Of a stretch of DNA of 64,000 nucleotides, positions 21,601-33,400 are shown piece after piece (the stretch's first letter is position 1; each line of letters starts with the position of its first letter). The DNA is from Pomphorhynchus laevis (Eukaryota > Acanthocephala > Palaeacanthocephala > Echinorhynchida > Pomphorhynchidae). Both the position numbers and the translations under genes were made by a program. The stretch spans positions 62,001 through 126,000 of the forward strand of contig WNNJ02000654.1 in assembly GCA_012934845.2 (NCBI GenBank), written 5' to 3'. Under the pieces are notes generated by a model. The model had not been told where the DNA came from. It did not search any database and was given only the letters and a program-made list of their open reading frames with translations.

Positions 21601-21730
21601 AAATCACGCAAAGTGCTCTGTCGATTGTCTCAAAAGATTTGCTTTAGCAAGGATTTGTATAAGCAAATGGTATATCGAAGATGTACTGTGTTGATTTTAA
21701 AGATTGTTGCTCTCTAGGAGACTTTTAACA
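18640..21730 (+). mobile_element. Large decayed RLE-type reverse transcriptase element, subfamily A
   Basis: Readable islands on +: YIYELIAAYSEVIDWRPN and LPLCHETEQYIDLVSEKY (18720-18870); RRSVLNTNPGV-like region (19500-19680); ACLPEWFKPLDENIFEEFG (20505-20560); SYLREFRDTLGARYNWTP then ATKCICGEDPNMTHALSC and IRHSEIRDIV (20910-21080), the same knuckle C-x-C-x7-H-x4-C as the copy at 3934-4805; ARANIV near 21510. Many stops and frame changes between. Together ~3 kb, so this is the longest copy of the subfamily here. It starts about 300 bp beyond the first REXO5-like exon. Confidence 0.6.
19110..19262. repeat. Short tandem and inverted repeats of a ttttgttcc unit
   Basis: The block ccaaggttttgttcc with the adjoining taatcaaatttgg-aataccacca recurs about five times with variation. 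A final inverted copy, caaaaccttggaacaa, lies at 19246-19261. Within the decayed element. Confidence 0.7.
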
Positions 21731-21744
21731 TTGTATCATTGGTT

Positions 21745-22155
21745 TCTGTTTTGACTAATAAATTTAAAATATCAAAAACTATATCTATATATAGTCAAAG
21801 CGTGTGGCAATAGTCACCATACTATTACACTATAGTCCAAAGTGTTAAACAATCCTCATAGTCAACAACAATTTCTTGACAAGAAAAAAATAAAAGTAAC
21901 ATAAGATTGTTCTTGTCAACTACTCATGCCAATTATTCATTCATTTTATTTAGTTATGTTTGCAAATAGTTTGGTTTATAGTTTATATTTGCAAATAGTT
22001 TGGATTATCTGCGATAGTGGTCGTATATGAAATTGTGGGCGTTATTATTTGTTTCTCTAAAGCATTTAAATATTAATGTTATAAGGTAAGCTCAATGTGA
22101 TCAATAATGTTTAAACATTTTAAGTAATCAATTTGATATTTATCAATAAGCAATA
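21745..22155. other. AT-rich spacer
   Basis: No gene seen. A 20-bp direct repeat (tttgcaaatagtttgg region) occurs near 21958 and 21988. Confidence 0.4.
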
Positions 22156-22285
22156 TGGTTATGGTGTAGGGTCGTGGAGGCAGTGTACGAACCAAACTAT
22201 TCCAGACATCGTGATACTGGGCGACATACCAGAGATCGTTTTAAGATAATCCAAGCCGTTCTTCGGCCAGTTTCATCATTTAGAT
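22155..22285 (-). mobile_element. 3'-end fragment of the LINE at 36.0-37.8 kb, inverted
   Basis: The + strand reads GSWRQCTNQTIPDIVILGDI-like in one frame. More tellingly, its nucleotides match the reverse complement of 37680-37790: gtcgtggaggcagtg, ccagacatcg, ttaagata-cc. Only about 120 bp remain. Confidence 0.55.
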
Positions 22286-22980
22286 GACATAACTTTAATT
22301 TGATGAGCAGTTATGTTCATCATTTAGTTCACCATTTATATGAATTGTGCAGTTTTTTAAATAGAAATATTTACAGGATTCTGTTTCAATTCTTACTTCT
22401 TTAACACGTAGTCATTAACACGTTGACATTCATTTTATCAATAAAGACAAACTTAACATTAAAAACTTTCAGTACTTAACCTTTGCGTTCTATACTGTCA
22501 GAATCTACAGTTGCATTCAAAGTTGTCATTTTTAGCCTTTACTTTAAAAACTTTCATAATCTAAATTCATCTTCAGAGCCTAAAAATCACTATTATCAGA
22601 ACCTAGCGATCCTCCGATTCATTTTCAGAGCTTAAAAAGCCTCTGGATCAACATTATTGCCTACATTTTTATATACAACGTACGTAATAGACAAAAAGCA
22701 CAGTTCGATTTTATAATTTTAATTTCACATATATAATTAAGTAAATATAAATAAAATGTCTCAAATTAAGACGACATATTTTCCAAGCTAAGAATTTAAA
22801 GTGCTCTCATTTTATTTTAATAGCGATCATATATATCACAACGCAAGTTTAAATTACAGTATACAAGAGTAGTATGTATACAAGAGTATATACTCTTCCG
22901 TTCTAAAAATAATTTTATAAAAAGAAAGGAGTGTTGGTTAGATTATTAAATCCAAATATACTGAACGCTCGGTAAATATT
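22286..22980. other. Spacer without recognised features
   Basis: Moderately AT-rich. Repeated short strings (cattatttaga, ttcagagc-taaaaa) but no gene or element assigned. Confidence 0.4.
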
Positions 22981-22988
22981 TAACTTAC

Positions 22989-23333
22989 CAATTTCATCAT
23001 AATTCGAAACTTAATAATCTTTTTATATTCGTTTATAAAATTATCATCTTTACATAGTCGAGCTAAAAGTTGTTGATCCATCTACAAAGATGAATAAAAA
23101 ATAAACAAATTATAATAATAAAACAAAACTATGAACAAAATTGTAAAACGTTACTGTATCCTCTTATTAAAGTAAATATGTATTCAACTAATTGCGAAAG
23201 TCGCAAGATCATTAGAGTTTTTAATAACAAATACATTTTAAAATTCTCTGAACTATCTATATTCTCTATCTGTGAAAGCCTAAAAATCTTTAAACCAAAG
23301 TTTTGCAATATGCTATTACAATTTCTATAGATG
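22989..23333 (-). CDS. PPP4R3/SMEK-like fragment, two exons
   Basis: Exon 23333-23150 has acceptor tag and ends at AAC before gttttac. Exon 23081-22989 has acceptor tttgtag and an excellent donor gtaagtt. The first encodes LQNFGLKIFRLSQIENID then YLLLKTLMILRLSQLVEYIF, resembling the PPP4R3 segment LLxLFxxxEDLEN...LYxIxKxIxxLN...xxE.xF. The second encodes MDQQLLARLCKDDNFINEYK then KIIKFRIMM, compatible with the next PPP4R3 block (MDVIGxLEYDP ... HxxFLxxxxKFxE). Phases agree, but the first donor is weak (GTTTTA). No flanking exons were found; the space on the 3' side is filled by retroelement remains. It could be a fragment, a pseudogene, or a gene whose other exons are unrecognisable. PPP4R3 is a regulatory subunit of protein phosphatase 4. 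Confidence 0.4.
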
Positions 23334-23990
23334 CTAGATTTTAAAAATAGTATAATAATAGACAGAAAAAAAGCAAACCATACACGAAATAGCATAATCA
23401 ATACGATATGCATATTCTATATTGCTCAAAAAACTAAGTATTTACAAACATAAAAAAGAAAATATTTATAATCTCGTCGATCCAGATTTAACGGGAACTA
23501 ATTGAAAAAATGCATGCCTAATAATAGAGTGTCAATTACCTAAATAATAAATTAAAAATATTTATTAATGCAAAAATTAATATATTATTAAAATTAATAA
23601 AAAATAAATAAATGTATTATTAATATTATTTAATTCGTTTAAATAATATTAATATATATAATTTTTTTAAATGAATGTAATTTTTTTAAATAATAAAATT
23701 ATTATAAAAACAGAAAACTAAGTAGTACATCAAATTCGTGTTCTTTCATACGTCTGATGTGGACGCCTGTAGGATACGAGCAGTTCTCTTTGTCGTGCTT
23801 TATGAACTAATCGTCACGTTCTTATATATAATAATTATATATAATACATATAATTATTATAATAAATATTATAAATCATTTATTAATATTTTTGATATTT
23901 AGAAATAAAATACAAAAAATATTTTTTATATGAATCTAATCTAGTAAATGTATGCTATAACAATTCTTTGAATCCTATAATTATAAAACA
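23334..23990. other. AT-rich spacer
   Basis: Mostly A/T simple sequence. A small less AT-rich patch at 23740-23820 shows nothing recognisable. Confidence 0.4.
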
Positions 23991-23997
23991 GATTTAT

Positions 23998-24055
23998 TTT
24001 TACGTGGCAAATGCGTGCCAGCGCACGCTTACATGACCACAACAATAATTAAATA
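23998..24055 (-). mobile_element. CR1-like LINE 3' tail only
   Basis: About 55 bp matching, in reverse complement, the last bases of the full-length CR1-like LINE (56845-56905): acgtggcaaatgcgtgcc, agcgcacgcttacatgac. No body is attached, so it is an extreme 5' truncation (or a non-autonomous tail). Confidence 0.75.
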
Positions 24056-24105
24056 ATTATTATTATTATTAAACGGCAAGAAGACAATCTTAAACGATTG
24101 TATTA

Positions 24106-24560
24106 ATCAGATCAGATAACTTAGTCTACGTATCTTATACGTAGACTATGGAACTGCTATGCTATCAGGTTTCGGCCACTATTCCTCGCCCTTAGATATC
24201 AAAGATGTCAAAATCACTCTAATGGTGTATATTCTTTATGTACACCATTATACACAATCGGTCGAGTTATTAGAAGACGCGATGGCCTTTAAATCATGAA
24301 TGGAGATAATGTGATGATAATTAGATCAGCTTACTGAGTCTATCTATTTAAATTAAAATAAATTACTATATATAAATTAAAAATAAAGATAAATAAATAA
24401 TTACATAATTTTAAGGAATTTATGTTTATATCAAGTCATAATTTGAAATTCAAATGTACAATAAAAGTCAATTTTTATAAATTGAATAATAATTAACATA
24501 CGATGTATCAGAATAAGGATTATGGGTCATCAGGATGAACTGCTATGTTATAGAAGCTGA
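24106..24560 (-). repeat. Penelope-like tail family, copies e and f
   Basis: Two termini, at 24106 (aatcagatcagataacttag) and ~24319 (ttagatcagcttactgagtc), both minus orientation. Copy e is internally deleted; the gctatcaggtttcggcc block is at 24158-24180. Copy f runs to the ggtcatcagg-aactgctatg block near 24555. Confidence 0.55.
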
Positions 24561-24899
24561 TTTTAACGAGTAAACAGTTAAATCTATACCACTATGATAA
24601 GGCGCGCATAACTGAACTATAGACTGGCGTATTTTAGTCTATCTATAATGATTCGAAATACATCTATTCGACGTGCTATATAACCAATTCCCACTATGGC
24701 AAGTGTCATCATATTTTTAGAACGTACGCAATGAAAACATCAAGAAAGACTGGTTCAACATGTTCCGTTGCTATTTTAATAGCAAAGTTAGCTAATAGTT
24801 TTTTGAATCGTTACCGAAGGAGGTGAATATTGTTTTATAAGCTAAAACATCTAGGTTCAAAGGTCCAATAGAACCACAAGTTTTTCTAGCATATTCATT

Positions 24900-26640
24900 A
24901 ATATCGTATTAATCAAGACGTGCGAACGGAACTTGTCGATACAGATCAGACGCACTTAGAATTGATATATCCGCATGATTTTATGTCATAGCTTTAGATT
25001 GCAAGAAAAAGGGTGTAGTCCATTTAATATTACTACATCGTTTAACTTCACGAGACGTTTGAGATTATATTTTCTAGGATAGACAAGCAAAGCTTTTACT
25101 CTACCTTTTGTGTTTGGACTTACAGAATTAAAACGTTAGTCAGAGTTTCTGCAAGGAGCTCGGAACGGCTTTCGTTTGACAAAAGGTATGGTCTCTTTTC
25201 AGGTGTGTTTTGAATTGTCGACATCTTAGGAGAATAAAATCCTTTGCAGACCAAGTGCGGGATAATTGTCGAATTTTTCAGTGGTTGAACCATACTATCG
25301 GGTCGCATTATAAATCAGGGTAGAAGAATGTAATTGTGATCAAAACTCATTACTGACATTTCAATGAGGGATTCTAAATTCGGATATGACTAAATTACTT
25401 CCTGATACACAATGTTCAGATTTATAAACATATTTGCGGTTGAAAATTGGATTAAATTGGATCATTAATTGATTGAGTAGGCATAGCATCGTCACCCTCT
25501 CATTTTCGTTGTATTTTAGTGGAATTTGGTTTTCTCTACTTCCATATAGACATTGTCCAGAGCAATCCGATGACTTGCTACGAGTGCAACGACATCTCCT
25601 GAGCTTGGCGTCTGAAATGAAACTGAAAAGGGTTTTCTCTCTGTCATGTTAAAGGTTTGCGCAATCTTGTCGTATATTCATTGTCTTTAGTAATATATTT
25701 GTTGTATATCCGGAAAAGATTGCATTTCAAATAGTCTATAACATAAATATTACAGGAACTGATCTGAAACTGATTGTATTTATTTTATCTCTCAAGGTTT
25801 CTTCAAGTCCAATAAATATTTAAGTCTAATAAGTCTATAGAGTATTTTTTCCAGAAAGCCTGGGTGTGACAAAGATCTCAATAGCATTTTTGAAATATGC
25901 TATAAACAAGATCAAACTCGTGATTGTGTAATGTATAGAACCCTTGAGAAACCGTTAAACCAATTAATCAAATAAATGTGAGCTTTAAAATGTAAAGTGA
26001 GTTTAGCGTATTTTTGTATATTTTTTAGATAACCTAATAAAATTGTTAGTATCATAAAATCTGTTAAATAATATAAGCACCAGATGATGACATTTATTAT
26101 CTGGCATTCATTATATTCAGATAATGGGTTTCATAAAAATGTAATTCCACAGGAACAAAGGGATATAATGTTTCTCGAAGTCCAAAAACTTTATAGTATG
26201 AATTGTCTAGAAGGATTATGCACGAAATAGTATTTTTTACACTAAAATTTAAAAATATGAGGATGTCTTTAAAAATCGGAAAGTACTTTTTGCACTCGGA
26301 CATCCATTAAAATACAAAGTGATAATGTAAATAATTAGTTAATTAGAATTTTGCATCAAATTATAGTTTGAATATAGAACATTTAAGATGTAGGATTCGT
26401 CATCCATAAATACAAGGCAAAACCTTAATCAAACCTTGACTAAATATTCAAAAACATATATCTAGCCAAAACAATAATCAAGGTGAAAAGAGATGGATAT
26501 ATTTTCTTGAATAAATATAACCTTGTGATTGGTGATGAGATAATCGTAGAGAAAGATTTTGATAAACACTTAAATACGAAACGCTTGATTCTTTTTATCA
26601 CGATACTTCTATATTTACTAAAATACTTTCAAACAATAGC
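24900..26640 (-). other. Degenerate protein-coding tract, family not recognised
   Basis: Minus-strand islands in shifting frames look like real protein: FVFKCLSKSFSTIISSPITR (near 26570-26510); 26303-26097 MSECKKYFPIFKDILIF; 25647-25516 MTERKPFSVSFQTPSSGDVV then HRIALDNVYMEVEKTK; a frame ending at 25361 with YNENERVTMLCLLNQLMIQF; 25308-25120 with MSTIQNTPEKRPYLLSNESR; and a frame near 25120-24990 with GRVKALLVYPRKYNLKRLVK. Composition is unlike the AT-only flanks. Some junctions could be introns, others look like frame damage. It could be a decayed mobile element or a host pseudogene. I assign no function. Confidence 0.35.
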
Positions 26641-26699
26641 GTAAAAGAATTGCCATTGATGTAAAATTGGTGTTCCTAACAGTATAATAAAAAATATTT

Positions 26700-27429
26700 G
26701 AAGGGTTTTCTAAAAATTTGTCCTTTTAATCTTTTATGATCACTCCCCAGAAATAGTATCGCGCCAGGTGCGCTACAATGCATAATTGCAAATAAATGAT
26801 TATTATTAAATTATTAATATAAAGGTAAATAAATTTACCTTAAATGATAATAAATAAATTTTTCTGTTCTTTAATGATATTTTATCATAAATTGTATGTT
26901 TATGTTTATATTTTATATAAACATAAATTTTTTATATAAATATTTTATATTTTATATTATATTTAATATATTTTATTGTTTAATATTTTAATTATTATTT
27001 AAAACAATCATATAAACTTGAATATAAATTAAGCAGGATTTTGATAATAGCGTAAATACCAATAATTTATTTTAATTTATCTAATGATAATTTATTAATA
27101 ATTATAGTAATTTATCTATAATTAATAAAATACCCTCTAAAAATATAATGAAAACATTTATGTCAATGGTGTTGAATTCGAACAGTAAAATAGAACAAAT
27201 AAAAAAGTCATTTTATATGTTATTTCTAAAAATTCGTCTTTTCACTTTTTACAGTCTTTTCTCAGGAGTCAGACACGCGACAGTAAATTACACCAAGTGG
27301 CTATAATTTGTAAAAATTAAAAGGCTTAAGCAATTATACAAATAAACAGACATGTAAATAGCAAATAACAAAATGAAACAGGAATTTACACGTCAATCTG
27401 CCAATGAATAAATAGAACAGAAATTCGTA
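26700..27429. other. AT-rich spacer at the 3' side of the NYN gene
   Basis: A/T-rich simple sequence, especially 26810-27000. No gene seen. Confidence 0.5.
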
Positions 27430-30400
27430 TCAATGTGTCGTTAAACATTGCCACAATTGTTGACCATTTCTTCCATGAGGAGGATCTGCCGGAATAAAAA
27501 TCGCATCGACCAGCATGTACGGAATAACACTAAAGAAATCAATCAAGTTATAATTTTAACAAATAATTAATTATGAATTATGAAAATTAATTAGTTAAAT
27601 TATTAGGTAATGGTTCATATATAATCAATTATATTATATCAATTATATTATATTACAATCAATCATATATAATCAATCATATAAAGATTGATTTTATGAA
27701 ATCAATTTTATGAAATATGAAAATTAATTAGTTAAATTATTAGTTAATTTGGTAATGTGAAAAAATACCAAGGTTCATATATACTCTGATGCTGTTAATT
27801 TACTCGACTAGACGATTTTTCGATCCTTCAAAAGCGGCTGATAAATATTAATTGCATATTAATGCGGTGATTTAGCACTGACTAACCGATATTCCATCGA
27901 CATTAAGTACATAATAAATCAATTTCACAGCTGCGAATGCTTATAAAATGCTTATAAAATTTAAACTTTTAAAATTTTAGTAAAGTTTAAATTAAATTTA
28001 ATGTTTATAAAATTTACAAAAATAATTTAAAATATCATAAATTGCAAAAAGATAAACAATGACATGAAATAAAATGATTGTTTTACTCCGTAAAGACATA
28101 AATTTGATATTTTTTAAATTTGATAACAAATTAATTGGTGTTTGTTTTTTGCTCCACTTGAGTGGATCAATAAATTAATCTTATTAACTCTTATTTGAGT
28201 TAATGAGATTATTGATACAACTAATTGATAATCAATTACTGATTAATTTAAATTAATCAATTATTAATCACTTGTTAATAATTGCATCTTTTGAAACATT
28301 CAATTAATCATTCAATTATCATTGAAAATTAGAATTAATCATTCAATTATTATAATAAATTATTCAATTAATTATTCAATTAAAAATTCAATTATCACTT
28401 AACAGAATAACATGGAAAGCATTAAAAATCTAATTTAGAAAAAATCTAATTTATACAAACCAGTGCTCGATAAGACTTTTGTAAACTCCCGATGATATTT
28501 CGAAATATTGACGAAATTTATCATTTGAAATAACGCATCCTCTTTTACGTAACGCAAGTGTCAGTATATACCTAAATCAATAAAAAATTCTACAATTAAT
28601 ATGTTTAATTAAATTGCTCATTAAAAATTTCACTTTTTTATATTTAAAATGTTCAAGGTTTTATGAATAAATGTTTAATAAATTAATTTTAAATATAAAC
28701 AGTTATATTTTAAAGTTATATTAATTTGTAATGATCTGAAAAATATACGAATTATCAGATATGACACAAAATATAATATGATATAATATAATATAATATA
28801 AAATAATATAAAATATATATAATACATGATATTAATAAATATAAATAATTATTGAATAAATAATTATTATTTTAATTATATTAGTATAATAATATTAATT
28901 ATTTTATATAAATAAATATTGTATATATGATATAATATATGTGATATATAAATATCTAATATTAGTAGATTTCTAATAGATATAATATTATTATATATAT
29001 TATATTACATTATATTACATTATTATATTATATTACACACATATAATATGCAAGAGACTCAACTGTGTGGATCAAAATCATAATCATATGTACCCTATCA
29101 ATTTGTAAACTTTATATAGTATCATTAAAATCATCAGAATAACTATTAATAACGACTACCGCATACATATCATATTAATGACAATATTGAAAACTGGGTA
29201 ATCGACTAGGAACAAATGAGAAACCAAGTATATATCAATTGGACATCACTTTTGAAAGTTTTATATACAGACATTTCTTAAATTTTGTGTATGCTAATAA
29301 ATACACAGACATGAATTAATGAATGCGTTATTTTTCTCGTTCTATTTTTTTATCAAGTGCGTGTCCTTATTTAAAGAACAAGTTTATTTTCACAAACAAA
29401 CGAGTCATTTGAAAATAATATAAAATAAACGAACTTTCCAAATTACAATGGAATTTTTCTTTGTGAGCGAAATGCTTGGAGGAAAAGTGACGATGCCCTA
29501 GACAATTAAAATGCTAGTTCGCATTTAGAGAAAGCCACAACATTTTGGTACGGCATATCTCTGTGTTTAAATTTCTGTACTGCAATTCTCCTGATCGTTT
29601 TTAAAGCTTCTAGGCTAATCACTCATCCAGTGAACAAATAGGTGGTGTAAACATACATCTCTCCACATTGCAATTATCTATGCTTACTGTGCGCCCTAGG
29701 GATCTCGTTGTAAGTGAACATCATAGCATATCATGCCAAAAGAACTAAAAACATCAAAGTGCATTATAGTTACATTGAAGCAAAGTAGATTTAGAAACGT
29801 AAATTTTGATTCATTAAGCAAGCTCCTCTCACATATATCAAAGCAGTTTTGCCCAGAGCAAATATAAACATTGTTCTAAACTCCATAAAACATTTACTGT
29901 ACTTATGGGTACTCTTGATTCATTGTAATGTTGCAATGCGTCTTATATCTCGATCAGGCATAATGTTATCAAGACCTCCATTCATTTCAATTACAATTTG
30001 ATAAAAGCTGGAGCGTTCGAATCGAGATATGCGTTCATCGTATTTTGCCATCATGATTCATGATATCGTAATTAATGGTAACATAATAATAGCATTGCGG
30101 ATTATTAACGTAAAATTGAAGTAACGTAAATTGTAGTAACGATGATTATATTAGGGAGGATTAAAATCATAACATTTATATGAATAACAAAAATAATAAA
30201 CTATTTTTCGCAACTTTAGCAACTTATTAAATTATAAAACTAATTATATACTAATTATAAAACTAATTTATAAATATTTTTAAAAATTATAAAACTATTT
30301 ATATGGATAAACATTTTATTACTATCACATATATTTTATAAGAATAAAATTACCTAATTTAATTTATTAGATTAATTCTATTTATTAAAATTTATTTTTA

Positions 30401-33400
30401 AAACTCTTCTTTTTGTTTCCTCATTATTTATAATTAAAACAGCATATTATATGTAACATATTATTAGTGGAAAATTTTTATGGATAAATAATAAATAATA
30501 TACTTTGTATTAGAATAAGATACTAGATAGTTATTTCAGAGGAAATACATCATTAGCATGTATTTGGCCCCGCTGCTATGTTGGGTAGAGGAGTTAGGGG
30601 CCGAAACCTGATAGCATAGCAGTTCCTCCTGATGACCTCTAATTCTTATTCTGATACAACGTCTGTTATTTATTAGTCAATTCATAAAAATGACGTTTAT
30701 TTTAAATTTCATTTTTTTTATTTTAACTTGATTTAAATTATAGAAAATCTAAAAACAATTATTAATTTTATTATTTAATTATTAAATTTTGATTTAGCAT
30801 TATTATTGTGTTTGGTTTAGTTTATAATTTTATTAAATACGTAGACTCAGTTAGCTGATTTGATTTCATTTAATTCAATTGTTATAAAATATTATAACAA
30901 TTATTTATTTTAAATTTTCTTATTTATGATTATTTATAATTATTTATTATCTAATTATTAAATTTTGATTTATTGATTTAGCATTATTATTTATTATTTA
31001 TTTTTATTTTATAGATAAAATATTTTGATTTTTAAAATAAAAATCAATTCTTATAATAAATTCTTATAATTCTGATCAGAAAACTGAGTTTACGTATTTT
31101 ATACGATAAAAATTATTTAATTAATAATCTATTATATAATTAATAAATATACGAAATTTATTAATTAATCATTTATTAATTTATTATTTATTTATTAATT
31201 TATAAATTAATCTTATATATTAATAAATATATAAGATTTTATGTAACTTATAAGTTAAAATAAAAATTGAAATTTAAAACAAAAGTCATTTTTGTAAATT
31301 GACTAATAAATAGCAGACGATGTATCATAATAAGGATTAGAGGTCATCAGGAAGAACTGTTATTCTATCAGGTTTTAGCCCCTAACTCCTCTACCCAACA
31401 TAGCAGCGGGGCCAAACACGTGCTAATGACGTATTTCCTTGCAAACATAAAAATTTTTCATTTAATAATATTTTGATAATTTATATATTTTACTATTTTA
31501 TGTTTGGTGGTATTTTTATAGTAACCTAGTTTAAAATATGTACCTATTAAATTATTTAAACGATTTTGAAGAAAGTAACAATATCATTACATATTATTGC
31601 AATTCTTAAACCAAAACAAAATGATAATACAATTAGAAAAACAAACGAATTGAAAAAATTAAAATAATGTAATATCGGAATAATTAATTATAATTTAAGG
31701 TTGTAATAGTATTCTTGTTTAAAATATGTACCTATTAAATTATTTAAACGATTTTGAAGAAAGTCAATATCATTACATATTGTTGTAATTCTTAAAATTT
31801 CATTATTTAATGTATTATATTTTATATTATATGGTATGCATGAATGCTCATGCAAAAATATGTATATTGTAAATTTAAATATGTCATCTTTACTATATAA
31901 ATTAAAAGTAGTTTTAGTTAATGTTAATTTAATGTTCATATCTAGATATATACCTTCTTTATCATTAATATTGGTTTTGTTAAGAATAAGGCTTTCTGGA
32001 TAATGTGCTCACTAATTGAATAAAAATTATTAGAATTAAAGTTGCTAATTTTTAGAAACTTATGTTAGAGTGTAATGGTGAAGCATCATCCAAAAAAGAC
32101 AAATCATAAAACTGAATCAATTTTAAAAATTATTATTGATGCATAATATTTGATATCGATTTTCCTACTTTTAAATTTATTCTTTATATTATTGTGTTGA
32201 TTTATATATTTTATATTTTCTGTTTGATGATATTTTGAAGAAAGTCAATATCATAACATATGACAATTCTTAAAATTTCATTATTTAATGTATTATATAG
32301 TAACTTTGTTTAATTTAATAACATTAAGTTATACAATAATTAATTATTTATTGAAATTAAAAGAGAATAAATAAAAACACGAAATTGATAATTTTATCAA
32401 TTTATCAACATACTATAATGTCATTATAATTATAAATTAGAAATTTATAAAAAATTATTATCCAAAGAATTGTAGGCAATGTCAATTTTAACAGTACGAA
32501 CCTGTAACATTCTTATATACTTTATACATTTTAAAGTAATAACCTAAATGGTAACAGTCAATTGTACTTTAGTAAATAATATTTATAAAGAATATATTTG
32601 TCTCAATTATTTAGAAAGCATTTATTTTAATAATTTAATTTTTACAACATATTTTTATGTGATTATCACAGCGAAGGTTTTGAAAGAGCAGACTATCAAT
32701 ACAACATAAAATTAATAGGCAATAACGGGTGTATAATGGCACATATTAACTAGCTCAGTGCATAAACATTGATTACTTGAATAAATTCTCATTTGAAATA
32801 CGTTGAAAAATACTTTTCTCACCTCATCGCTAAGTTGATTACATTTCGAGCAGGCTTTACAGTTCATACATTGCCAATTATATTCTTTTGCAACCTTCAT
32901 CATTTCAATGCTCATCTCAATACACTGTATATGTGAAATTGACTGACAGGTACTGCATTGCATATATGGATGGAGACTATAAGTCTTCATATATAAGACT
33001 TATATCAAATTAAATTTAAAATTGACATTAAAAATAAAAGTTAATTTCTATGAATTGATTAATAAATAATATATGATGTTTCCGAATAAGGAATAAACTT
33101 CATTAAAAGGAACTGCTATGCTATCAGGTTTCAGCCCTAATTCCTTGATCCAAGATCCAGCATAGCAGCGAGGCCAAAAACGTGTTAAGGACGTATTTCC
33201 TCTGATTAAATTTGATTATATAGTATTCTATTCTAATGCAAAGTATATTATTTATTATCCATCGATAAAAATTTTCCGCAAATGATTTTAAATTTATTTT
33301 TAATGTTATTGTGTTGATTTATATATTTTACTACTTTCTGTTTGATGGTATTTTTATAGTAATCTAGTTTAAAATATGTATCTATTAAAATATTTAAATG

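Noticed and set aside
28760-29045. Possible telomere-like or centromeric satellite
   Set aside because: Degenerate A/T microsatellite without a consistent unit.
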